This document shows positions 54,214 to 64,000 of a stretch of 64,000 nt of DNA, one piece after another. Source of the stretch: Siphonodentalium dalli (lineage: Eukaryota > Mollusca > Scaphopoda > Gadilida > Siphonodentaliidae); contig CP136063.1 in assembly GCA_032622095.1 (NCBI GenBank), positions 280,047,426 to 280,111,425 of the forward strand. The letters run 5' to 3'. The notes beneath the pieces are model-generated. The model was not told the DNA's origin. It saw nothing but the letters and a program-made list of their open reading frames with translations, and made no database searches. Numbering within the stretch: the first letter of the stretch is position 1; each line of letters starts with the position of its first letter. The translations under genes and the position numbers were made by a program.

Positions 54214-54690
54214 CCTAATTTCGATGCATTCAGAAAACCAATGAACAAACAAATTGAAGCATCGTAACTGCACAAGATATGGCACCCCTTTATTTGGCAA
54301 AAAGAAGCCAAAAAGTGTGGAATAACTTTGAAATAACGTTGAAAAGTTCCGAAAGTCACATTTTCAATTCTTGGAGTCCATCTAGAAAGTACTTCCGGTA
54401 AGGAAGATAACTCGTGTCTTTACATTCAGCTCTTCTTCTACGAGGTGCAACCTCATTCTTCGGGATCAAACTCTCGGATCAAGTTTGAAAGGCGGCTGAC
54501 TGGAGCTGTTGACTTTTACAGATTCTATACTAGATTGCTGGAACTTGCTGTTCGATAACTGAGAATTTCTCAACACAATTTTGTTCAGTTCTCAAGGATT
54601 TTCCCAGAATTATACGTCGAAGTGCCAAAACTATATTTTGAAATCACATGTAATCAATCAATTATAAGTTATTTTGATATCGTAGTATTG
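54214..54690 (-). other. USP24 5' flank
   Basis: Expected to hold the 5' UTR and promoter. No TATA box or obvious initiator was found. An upstream in-frame ATG lies at 54300. Confidence 0.4.
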
Positions 54691-54697
54691 TACGTCC

Positions 54698-55172
54698 GTA
54701 TCTATGGGAGGCCAAATTCACTTTTAATAAATATTTGCGCTTAAGCGCAATTATTTCTACTGAGGCACAATTATTTGCGCTTAAGCTCAATTATTTGCGC
54801 TTATTATAAGCACAAATAATTACTCTTTGAACAGCGCACAAATTAGCTATTATGCTTAAGCACAATTATTTTTCGCTTAAGCACAATTAAGGAAATTAAA
54901 AACCATTACCTAACACACACTGTTGATATATATTGGCAGATTCCATCACACATATAAGATCAAACATGACCGGGGAAGCCTACTATTTCTTAGGGAAGAT
55001 CTATATTGATGGGGAATGAAATGTACTTATTGCATGTGCTTGAGCGCAAATATTTGTGATTAAGCGCATATATAATTGTGCTTGAATGCATTTTTTACGC
55101 TTAATAGTAATTAAGTAATTGTGCTCAAGCGCAAATAATTATAAAAGTAAATTTGGTCTGCCATAGATATCA
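54698..55172. mobile_element. Palindromic element rich in GCGCTTAAGCGC
   Basis: The ends TATCTATGGGAGGCCAAATT and its near-inverse surround many copies of TTGCGCTTAAGCGCAATTAT variants in both orientations. A one-sided relative is at 63757-63800. Confidence 0.7.
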
Positions 55173-55497
55173 TTGCAAACGAGCGGTCGAACCTATAATT
55201 ATGGAAAGACTATTTCCGTAAATTTGTTCTTAAATCGATCGACATCGACTGTTTCAAATTCATCAATGGACGTTCGGCTTCGTGACTGTGAGTGACAATT
55301 CACAATACTATTATTAATGCATGTGTCACGTACACAAAGATGACTGGTAATAATTGTACTTTGCGATTGGTTACACTTTTGGCATCGCAAATTGATTTAC
55401 TTAGCGGAATATAAGGCCCATGTAAAACCCTGGCAAACGAAGACACTTTGCATGTTACAACCCAAACCAGCATATACATGTATCAGGATATATTTGG

Positions 55498-55720
55498 GTA
55501 AAATCACCGCGATAAATTACCCTGGTAAAATGACCTCGGTAAAATAACCATGGTAAAATAACCATGGTAAAATCACCCAAGTAAAAGCATCCCGACAAAA
55601 TAATCCAGGAAAAATTACCCTAATTGTAAATCACCTGAGCAAAATAATCACCCTGATGAAAAAATAACCCCAACGAAAAGCACTAATGTGGGATAATCCC
55701 TGTAGGATAACCACGTAAAA
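55498..55720 (+). repeat. Degenerate 14-bp tandem repeat
   Basis: Variants of GGTAAAATAACCAT repeat with a period near 14 bp, degrading toward the right end. Confidence 0.8.
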
Positions 55721-56761
55721 CCTGATAGAATCACCATTTGTGTTTACGAAGGTTGTGCAAACCCTGGTAAAATATTGTGAATAGTAACCACTTGATTTTA
55801 GAGTTATCCATCTTAAAACCGCAATTTGTCCGTTTTTATCACGAGGTCCTCGAAAAGATTGGTCAACAAACAATAGAAACAGCAAATTTCACACTGTCCA
55901 ATCGGCTCGCGGAATACCAGTGTGAACGGCGGAATACCAGTGTTGTACAGGAGAATACCAGTGTTTTTAAGCGATATGATGGTACCATAATTAGAACTGG
56001 ACGGCTAAATAACATGACAAAAGAAAATGGAAAGGTATGAGCGATCCATTTTACATTTACCCAGTGGAGAGGTCACCTGGTGATGTTCAGTTCGACTCTT
56101 GTCGATCTGGCCTTTGTTTAAAGCAGAAAAATAGGGTCTACAAACTCGTAGGGTGGAGATCAAATTTTGCCCTAATCGGTATTCTAGTGCGTTTTGTTTA
56201 ATTCCTGGGCATAACTTGCGGAATTTTTTATAAAATTCCGACAGCGGAATATATTGGAAAAACGTGCACATCGAAATCACTGGCGTGTATTAGTTTGAAA
56301 TACACGAAAATAAATCGAAACGAGGGACGGTGATCACGGAAAATGGCACGGCGAACTACCAGTGCATGCCAACGAGGGCTACCAGTGCCAAATTTTCTTT
56401 ATATGGTAAGTTATATCGGGTATATGTCGATGAACGCATCATACAGAGCACCGGGCACCCGAAATGCCTCACCATTCCCAAAATAACGACAAAGTTGATC
56501 TAGAAGGGTAAATATGTGGATCTATAATAAGAAAGTACGAAACTTCAACTATATATGTCGATACTCAAAGTTAGTGTAAAATATAGAACAAATTTCATGA
56601 TGTCCAGGTCAGAATATGGCGTTTTTGTAGAATTGATGTTCTTAAAACTATTGGGATACGTCAGTTTAAAGACATATTGTGTACTTATTCGGGTGCCTGA
56701 AACTGATAAGTTAGCATTAATGTGCTGCCAACAGTTTCTGGAGGGATGTATATAGCATTAT

Positions 56762-56838
56762 ATTAACATAACCGAAACTTCAAGCAAATCAACCGTACCG
56801 CTCCATAGAAAACATTGTCAGAACTACGCTAAATTGTA
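56762..56838 (+). repeat. Short dispersed repeat, copy 1
   Basis: CAAATCAACCGTACCGCTCC and CAGAACTACGCTAAATTG are shared with 63675-63757. Confidence 0.6.
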
Positions 56839-57431
56839 AATATTTACTACTCGATTCGGGACGCATCTATCGGCGATAAACTAACGAAAATGATTTCGTC
56901 GTCGACAGTCACTGCATTTAATTAATATATAAGAATGACGATATGTGTTGTCAATATACATATAATATTTGTAAACATAACTACTTTGAACAAGATTGTT
57001 CTCCATTTCTATTTGATCACCCTACCGGAGTGTTTCATATCACTTTAAATGCAATTTTCCGAATTTGTACAGTAGCTGAACAATTACATTATAAAATGCC
57101 AAAATCTGTTTGGCCTAATGGTGAGTGGCGAATAAATCAATTGCTTTAAATATAATCCGTGGTGATTGGTTGCGACATCTATCAGTTATGCTGCCTTGTT
57201 TATATGTTTATATTGTTTATAAGCAAGTTGATTTGTTCTCCAAAAAGCCTGTATCCTGTTTTCCAGAATGCCGTTGTCTCCGCGGATTATCTCATTTGCG
57301 TGGTTGAATTTAGGGAAAACAACCGAACTGTCTCGATAAATACACGGAATGAAATGTTCTCCATCGGGAATTTTTCTTTAGCAATCAGATCGAAAAAAGT
57401 TTTTATGTCTTTCAAGTATATCCAGTTCCTT

Positions 57432-57711
57432 TTAAGGCGGTTGTTGCTTTAGCTGGTATTGGATATCCATCGTGCCTCCTTGTTGAAAAAGCACTCTCCT
57501 TGCTGGGATGATCCCGCGGTTATAGATCGCTCTCTTAAAGGGCGCCCATGAAAGTTGCTTGCTGAGCACACCTGACTGTGACCCCGGTGTTACTGGCCCA
57601 GTCACATCTGGCTCCGCATTTTCACTATCGTGTCCGTTTCCGCTGTCACGTTTTTTTTCTTCAAATTTTCTTCTTTTCCTCTTGTCCCATTGATTGCCAC
57701 GCTTTCCCTTT
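57432..57711 (-). CDS. Exon-like segment in the long-TIR element, unknown product
   Basis: A strong acceptor (TTTTCTCTTTTCAG) is followed by one frame open to TAA at 57432. It encodes GKRGNQWDKRKRRKFEEKK, then DSGNGHDSENAEPDVTGP and FKRAIYNRGIIPARR. The basic run could be a nuclear signal. The matching donor in the arm (58398) does not give a compatible frame, so this may be decayed or not a gene. Confidence 0.3.
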
Positions 57712-58996
57712 CTGAAAAGAGAAAAATAAAGAGAAAATTAGGTATGCATAAAATAAACCCCTAGATTTATCCATATGCACACTCAGTCATAAAATATATC
57801 AATCTATTTGTACACGTATCCACAACATACGTCCAATCACCACGCAACGATCAACCAAAAATAATCCAGCCAACCATCGACTCGCCAATCACTCACTGAT
57901 TCATCAGCACATACATATAATATACACACATATATATAACTCATTCATCTTTAGTTAAGACATCCAATACATCAAATAATGACACACACATATCCATGCA
58001 TGCATATACATACAGCAACGCCTTAAAATCGACGAAGAACTCAACATATAGGCAAAGATATGCATGCCCCATAATATCAATTACTTTCTAAATTTTGGGA
58101 ACAAGTCTACCCCATATATGCAACATATTGATATGGAACTAACTCAGTGCCAATACCGAATAAAGGGAAATTTAAACTCTTGTCAACTAAATTGTTACTT
58201 TATGTTCCACCAATGTTGAGTATCGCCGTACTTAAAATTTCGAACTTTCATATCAAGAGACCCACACATGTACCATTCTAGATCGATTGTGCCCAAATTT
58301 GATGAGGGGATGAGACATTCCTATAGCTTAAACCGAATCTAAAACATCCCCCGACATATACCCGATATAACTTACCATATAAAGAAAATTTGGCACTGGT
58401 AGCCCTCGTTGGCATGCACTGGTAGTTCGCCGTGACATTTTCTGTGATCACCGCCCCTCGTTTCGATTTATTTTCGTGTATTTCCAACTAATACACGCCA
58501 GTGATTTCGATGTGCACGTTTTGCCAATAGATTCCGATGTAGGAATTTTATAAAAAATTCCGCAAGTTATGCTCAGGAATCAAACAAAACGCACTAGAAT
58601 ACAGATTAGGGCAAAATTTGACCTCCACCCTACGAGTTTGTAGACCCTATTTTTCTGCTTTAAACGAAGGCCAGATCGCCCAGAGTCGAACTGAACATCA
58701 CCAGGTGACCTCTCCACTGGGTAAATGTAAAATGGATCGCTCATACCTTTCCATTGTCTTTTGTCATGTTATTTAGCCGTCCAGTTCTAATTATGGTACC
58801 ATCATATCGCTTAAAAACACTGGTATTCTCCTGTACAACACTGGTATTCCGCCGTTCACACTGGTATTCCGCGAGCCGATTGGACAGTGTGAATTTCAAA
58901 CATCGATATCTAATCACTCTGAACTTTGATGGGTGGGTTCCTCGACTCGAATCAAATATTTTTTTACCCCCCCCCCCCCCGAAGACAAAGAAATAG

Positions 58997-60095
58997 TAAT
59001 TTATGAGCGTCTGATCGGATTGAGTACCTTTGACCGGATAAAGACTACGTCGTGGTGCCCCCCAAAAACATTCAAATAAAACTGCACAAAAATGTTGGCA
59101 AAAATCTTATATATTTGGGATAACAAATCTAATTTTTCTATTTTCTTGAGTTTGTTTTACAGGCTGTTGACCGGATACACAGTACAGCATTGTGACCCTA
59201 ATCATACGCCCAAAATGGCACCGAACAGTTGCAAAATTGTTAAAACATTTCGCCAAAATTTGGGATTAAATAATGTTGAATTTTCCAATTTTCGTGGTTT
59301 TGACGGGATATAGACTACGATAGGGTCCCCAATTCCAATTTTCGACAATATTTGGGGTCAAAAATCGAATTTTCCTATTTTCATCGATTTTTTTTGCCGG
59401 ATAAAGACTACCATACTAGTAGATTGGCACCCACGATACAACAAAGATTGCACCAAAACGTTGTTTCCAATTTTTTTCAAAATTAGGGGTAAAAAATCGA
59501 ATACATATATTCCTATTTTCGTGGTTTTGACCGGATGTTTGACCATATACAGGCTACTTTATGATGGCCCCGAACAAATAACTATAAGATGGCACCAAAG
59601 TTTGAGGTAATAAATCGAAGTTTCCTATTTTCGTGGTTTTGACCAGATAAAACCCCCCCGACCATATACAACTAAAACGGCACCAAAAAGTTTCCAAAAG
59701 TTTTCCAATAATTACGGTAGGTCATAAATAGATTTTTTATATTTTCGTTGTTTTGACCGGATAAATACTACCGAAGTGTGGCGTCCGACCATACAACTAG
59801 GGCACCAAACAGTTGCCAATTTCAAAACTTTATACAAATTTTGTTATAAAAACTCGAATTTTCCTAACTTTCGTAGTTTTTACATGATTTTCACCTGATA
59901 AAGACTACCATATGGTGGTCCCGACTATACAACTACTTAAAGGTGGAACCAAATAGTTTGCAATAAATTTGATGACATTTTGGAAACTTTAAAAAACTTA
60001 TTCGTGCCATATCTTAGTTGCATTATCCGTGGCCACCGGATAGTAGTCTTTATTATGTCAAAATCTGGTGAAAACCACGAAAATAGGAAAATTTC
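58997..60095 (+). repeat. Degenerate array with GACCGGATAAAGACTAC units
   Basis: Nine or so units of about 110-130 bp carry TTTTCGTGGTTTTGACCGG, ATAAAGACTACCATA and GGCACCAAACAGTTG variants. The last unit is inverted. A C11-12 run lies just before the array. Confidence 0.75.
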
Positions 60096-60603
60096 GGGGC
60101 TCTGATTTGAATTATCCGACCAGTTAGAATGTTTGATGTATCAGTTGGACAATTCCAACCCAAAGGAGCTGCAAATGAAGATGATTTGTTTTATAGAGAT
60201 GGATCTTCAAGTGGCGAATGTGCATTTGGACATTATAATTAGTTGAACATCTGCAACAAACACAACGGAATATGCCTCGATATGCCCTTTACTGGTGGCT
60301 ATATACGTCGCTGCATGGTGGCGGCATGGATGTTTGTGTTGGGATTAATTTATTACCCAATATTATTTGGTCGAGTGATTACACTCCAATAACCTGGTAT
60401 TGGTAATCGCGGTATTGGTTTTTCGCTCTTCCCCTATTGACTACGATATACCAATATAGTGCATGCTGGCTTGACTGCATACCGCATACTCGCAATCCGT
60501 CGTCAGATTGCCTGACAGAGTAATTGTATACGGGACGTACTTTATGTTTTTCCGACATTAATTTTGTTGTTCCTGATTCGATATGGGAATTCCGTAAACG
60601 GAA
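60096..60603 (+). other. Upstream region of the small plus-strand gene
   Basis: Less AT-rich than its surroundings and without recognisable repeats. A promoter is expected here but no element was identified. Confidence 0.4.
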
Positions 60604-60696
60604 ATGGGATCCTCCGCTAGCAGGAACCCAGTAATTGGCGTTCCGGCAAATCCCAGACTTGTGTACAGCTCATCTTTAGCTAAGAAAGACGGAGAG
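60604..60696 (+). CDS. Unknown small gene, exon 1
   Basis: 31 codons from ATG at 60604, MGSSASRNPVIGVPANPRLV then YSSSLAKKDGE, ending at GAG|GTAAGA in phase 0. The local sequence is less AT-rich than its surroundings. No TATA box was seen immediately upstream. Confidence 0.55.
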
Positions 60697-61913
60697 GTAA
60701 GAGCCTAACTGTACATATGCATGTATGCTATATATATATATATATATATATATAACCTTCTGTGTGATTAATGTTCATAATATGATATGAGTCTGTATAA
60801 TTTCAACACCAGTTTGAAAAATCAATAATTAATCATTAAATCAACATTAGGTATGTTATCGTTGCACAACATGCACGTAGATCGGCGCTTTGTGGAAAAA
60901 GATAAGGTGTGTTGGACATGTTGACAATTATATACTAGTGACAAGGATCAAATTGTCAAAATTCAAGTATATGAACTGTTTAGTAGACAGATATTCGTCA
61001 AACATAATGCATAGAAGTATAACGTAGAACTGAAAATACGCCATGTATAACTTAACACAACAGACATCCATCCGCTCAACATTTGACGTAATGCATTGTG
61101 GTTCACAAGATGGCTGTCAATATGGCCGCTAGTTGACATATATATTGACAACACTGAGCTGGGGGTGGTCAAAACAATTTAAATGTACTAGCCCCAAGGC
61201 GAACAACATCTAACAGTAAGAATTGTTGTCATAGTAACGATTATGGCCTATTTCCTCACCAACATTCGGACATATATATCGTTAGCTATTATGTATACTT
61301 TTTAATTAAATGTAAGGCTCATACACATGCTATGCATGTCGGTAATTGCGCTATACTAATTTATTATCCAGTCCACCATCATCGATGCTCCGGTGCTAGT
61401 TGACTTCCAACATGGCTCCATCAGATACAGGCATACGTCACGTGACAGCGACCCTAAGAACACACAGAACAGAATCGAGTACCCTCATGAGTACAACGAC
61501 AATCAACATGGGCCAAAACGAGACTATTTCTATCATACACGAATCCAAGATACCGTCCAAAGTATGAGATATTGTTATTTGCCGGCAGTTACGAATGATA
61601 TACATGCATATTGCATGCACACCACATGAACCATTATTGTGCAAAAAAAGACGGAGGAACATGACCAAGTCTTTTCGGCCCACAACAATGATGCATTATC
61701 CCAACTGATATCCCAAGATGTTGTGGACCGAGAATACTTTGTCTAGGAGGAAACATGACCAAACTGTTGTGTATATATGTACAATACTAGCCTATGTCGC
61801 ATCCTGCCACAGTGCAATACATGTGCATGCATGTAACTCGTCTTATGTCCGATCTTGTCGATTCTCCAGGACGAAGACTCCTTTATCGTATAGTACCAGA
61901 CAGATGACTCTTA

Positions 61914-61965
<52 letters not shown>

Positions 61966-62656
61966 TAGCAGGTGACCCGACTTCATCCGGGCAATTTTGA
62001 AGGTCAAGGTCTGGTCGGAGTCGCTATTTGACCCGTCCAAAACACTCCCCGGACAAAATAACCCGTAGGTATCAAATTTCGTCGAAATCCGTCCAGCAGT
62101 TTTCCCGGCCATATAGCTAACAGACAAACAAACTGACAGAAGTCCCAAAATATATATTAGATCATTTGTGGGTACCCGTTTCAAGGTGAAGGTCACCTCG
62201 GGCGGACAAACTGACCCGATGAAAATCTCCCCCATTCACAGGAACCCCTAAGTACGAACACAGACAACACGCTCATGTCTGTACACGGACACTACACGCT
62301 CATGTCTGGACACGCAGATTAACCCATGAATTCCCATTGCGGTGGCGGGGGATTGGAGAATGAGTGCTCTGACGTTCTCAGAAGCGGTGCGATGACAATC
62401 CATCTGATATTTTACCCTTAGATAGGAAGTTTGGGCTCAATCCGTCCGGCAGTTTACCCGGCCATAGCTAACAAACAAACAAACAAACAGAAGTCCCAAA
62501 ATATATATTAGATATATATATATATTTTTTTTAATTTTTTTTTGCACAAGAACCATAATAAAATGAATATGACATAAGGCATATACTAATATGTATTTCA
62601 CAGGACTCCTGCATGATGCACAGGAGCAGTATGGCCATAGTTGGTCGTCTTCTTGA
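60604..62656 (+). CDS. Small three-exon gene, about 111-residue protein of unknown function
   Basis: Three plus-strand exons (60604-60696, 61372-61561, 62604-62656) join in compatible phases to 112 codons ending in TGA. The start has a purine at -3 and G at +4. The protein opens MGSSASRNPVIGVP, where Gly2 and a Ser at position 6 fit an N-myristoylation signal, which would place it at membranes. The middle is polar and rich in His, Tyr, Arg and Asp; the end is RLLHDAQEQYGHSWSSS. There is no transmembrane segment or Cys motif. I do not recognise the family. Support comes from splice quality (each acceptor follows a TACTAAT branch-like box and a pyrimidine run), frame continuity and amino-acid composition. 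It is divergent from USP24, about 6.4 kb away. A possible AATAAA lies at 63088. Confidence 0.6.
60727..60757. repeat. TA microsatellite
   Basis: An uninterrupted run of TA dinucleotides in intron 1 of the small gene. Confidence 0.95.
61372..61561 (+). CDS. Unknown small gene, exon 2
   Basis: Begins after TTATTATCCAG, with TACTAAT 9 nt before it. Encodes STIIDAPVLVDFQHGSIRYR and further polar sequence to DTVQ plus one base. The donor is CAAA|GTATGA (phase 1). Reading through instead would reach a stop at about 61627. Confidence 0.55.
61916..61966. repeat. TA microsatellite
   Basis: About 25 TA dinucleotides directly before a family J element; it may be the element's target or tail. Confidence 0.95.
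61968..62512 (+). repeat. Family J element
   Basis: Starts TAGCAGGTGACCCGACTTC. It contains AGAAGTCCCAAAATATATAT twice (62139 and 62489) and AGTTTGGGCTCAATCCGTCC. It matches 41585-42206 in reverse. Confidence 0.7.
62604..62656 (+). CDS. Unknown small gene, exon 3 with stop
   Basis: Begins after TGTATTTCACAG, preceded by TACTAAT. It completes an Arg codon and encodes LLHDAQEQYGHSWSSS, then TGA at 62654-62656. Confidence 0.5.
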
Positions 62657-62876
62657 TGCCACTAGCACGATTAAACGATTATATATACAATAGATGACGA
62701 AATACATTTATGAATATGCATGCATGAAGTATAAATTCTGTTCCAAAATTGAATAATAGGCGGCTGTTATTGAAACGTATAATTATTAGCAATAATGGTA
62801 ATGTGTCATTTATGCAGGTTTGCGCACCGCAATATAATTCCTGTTTCCAACAGATAATTACTAAACAATCCCAAGA

Positions 62877-62964
62877 TGAATAAGAATGGCGAGACATTCC
62901 GGGAGAATAAGAATGGCGAGACATTCCGGGAGAATAAGAATGGCGAGACATTCCGGGAGAATAG
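62877..62964 (+). repeat. 27-bp tandem repeat, three copies
   Basis: AATAAGAATGGCGAGACATT then CCGGGAG, three times. Confidence 0.92.
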
Positions 62965-63674
62965 TATATAGTTAAATGCCTACTTAATTTTAGAACCTTC
63001 AGATAACATTATATAAAATATATGCCATATTATATACCATTTCAAAGAGGAAGCTCTAAAAGCGTTGTATTATCAACTTATCCGGTGTAATAAACTGTAA
63101 ACATATTGTTTTTGTTGAGGTACCGACGTGTTTTCTGCGCTTACGTTTCGTCTGGACTGTACTTCAAGTTATATTATTTTCAAAGGAAGGGGGGTAACTC
63201 TATATCTTAGTTTGAATTGTGTTGTATTCTGGTAGCGCAACGGGGGAATGTTTCTATGATTTCAGCTATTTTCTATTACTATATTGACACCTTCTGAAAC
63301 GTTCCAAATGGCGATGAATTATAGTATTTTAATCATATTTTATATCATAGATTATTATTAAAACCGTATATATATATCAAGGCACTATAAGATATATCGT
63401 TGAATCGACAATTAAATGGGCCTTTAAGGTACTTCGTATGCTATATATGTATTTTTATTACATATCTATCAACGTATAATTCGCATGATCGCACAAGTTT
63501 CCAGGCGTGTGATAATTCTCAGAATCGCACCAGTGCAATCTGTCGACGGAACTATATTCATTCAGTGTTGTTAGACTGGTTCTCGCCGTTACTATTTTAA
63601 CTTTTTCAATCACGACAATAAAGAAACAATAAGCGATCAATCGATGAGATGATTCATTCAAGTGAATACAACAT
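62965..63674. other. Stretch without recognised features
   Basis: Downstream of the small gene. Contains AATAAA near 63088, which may serve it. No exon or repeat was seen. Confidence 0.4.
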
Positions 63675-63757
63675 TCTACTAACACCGCCGAAAATATGAA
63701 GCAAATCGACCGTACCACTCCATAAAAAAAAACATCGTCTGAACTACGCTCAATTGT
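63675..63757 (+). repeat. Short dispersed repeat, copy 2
   Basis: CAAATCGACCGTACCACTCC and CTGAACTACGCTCAATTG match 56762-56838. Confidence 0.6.
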
Positions 63758-63795
63758 ATGGGAAGCCAAATTGAGATTTAATAAATAATTGAGCT

Positions 63796-64000
63796 TAAAG
63801 ACACGGTTGGCCTTGGCGGTGGGTATCCTGTGAAAATATCTCCACCCGTCAAAAACCGCCACAAACAGAAAGAACATCAAAATGTAGATAGACTTTGTCC
63901 GTATACAAATAAGAAATATCGCATAAACAGTATGTTATGGTCATATGTTTGACCATTGTTATGTAAACAAAGGCGTAAAAAGTAACTTTTCTTGTGTTTG
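63796..64000 (+). mobile_element. Family G TTAA element, cut by the window edge
   Basis: CTTAAAGACACGGTTGGCC starts a segment that is the inverse of 47170-47374, including TGACGGGTGGA-type and TTTGTGGCGG-type blocks. Confidence 0.65.

Larger units (their letters stand above)
55889..58892. mobile_element. 3-kb element with about 540-bp terminal inverted repeats
   Basis: 55889-56431 and 58351-58892 are inverse copies with few differences. Outer ends CACACTGTCCAATCGG with AATTT on each side. Each arm holds several TACCAGTG motifs and donor-like sites GAAAG|GTATGA and TATG|GTAAGT. The interior has a K/R-rich minus-strand exon-like segment. I do not recognise the superfamily. Confidence 0.75.

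Noticed and set aside
51146-51584. Open frames of 121 and 144 codons rich in Trp, Met, Asp and Gly
   Set aside because: Products of the GGATGG minisatellite; present in all three frames at once.
55648-55675. Second CTGATGA...GAAA pair resembling a hammerhead
   Set aside because: No pairing between the two sides of the intervening segment, so no stem II. It belongs to the degenerate 14-bp repeat.
61843-62235. 130-codon minus-strand frame with a Tyr-Ile run
   Set aside because: The TA microsatellite plus a family J element.

Overview
This is animal nuclear DNA: AT-rich, with long introns, GT-AG splice sites and dense, mostly non-autonomous transposons. The protein divergence and repeat types suggest a lophotrochozoan, most likely a marine mollusc. 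That guess is weak and nothing in the window fixes the species.

The main gene is on the minus strand. Twenty-four coding exons between 54213 and 450 rebuild, in frame and with matching splice phases, the first 966 residues of the ubiquitin-specific protease USP24. They cover the N-terminal UBA domain, the long helical scaffold and the start of the ubiquitin-like domain. The gene runs off the left edge, so the USP catalytic domain is outside the window. A second gene lies upstream on the plus strand (60604-62656). Its three phase-compatible exons encode a complete protein of about 111 residues that I do not recognise, with a possible N-myristoylation start.

The rest is introns and intergenic DNA built from repeats. 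TTAA-flanked, piggyBac-like MITEs form several families, three of which carry the same hairpin core. There are TTA-flanked elements with GGCC ends (PIF/Harbinger-like), two hAT elements with clear 8-bp target duplications (one with a broken BED-type transposase), a non-LTR reverse transcriptase relic, tRNA-derived SINEs, a 3-kb element with about 540-bp inverted repeats, many minisatellites, and a hammerhead-ribozyme-like motif.

The most unusual feature is in USP24 itself. The 3' end and splice donor of exon 20 are amplified into 29 tandem 45-bp units that stay open in the USP24 frame for about 27 units. Each unit has a donor, a TACTAAC branch-point-like heptamer and AG|GT junctions. The donors of exons 22 and 24 are also tandemly duplicated, and minisatellites abut the acceptors of exons 11 and 22. 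This gene appears to seed tandem repeats at its splice sites.

Layout: 1-3.6 kb exons 24-23 with a piggyBac-like MITE and a Harbinger-like element; 5-9 kb exons 22-21; 10.2-18.2 kb exons 20-15, the 45-bp array, the ribozyme-like motif and a hAT element; 20.8-28 kb exons 14-11 around a nest of retroelement, hAT and MITE; 30-45.7 kb exons 10-2 with nested elements; 45.7-54 kb the long first intron, with minisatellites; 54.2 kb the USP24 start; 54.7-60.1 kb upstream repeats; 60.6-62.7 kb the small divergent gene; then repeats to the end.
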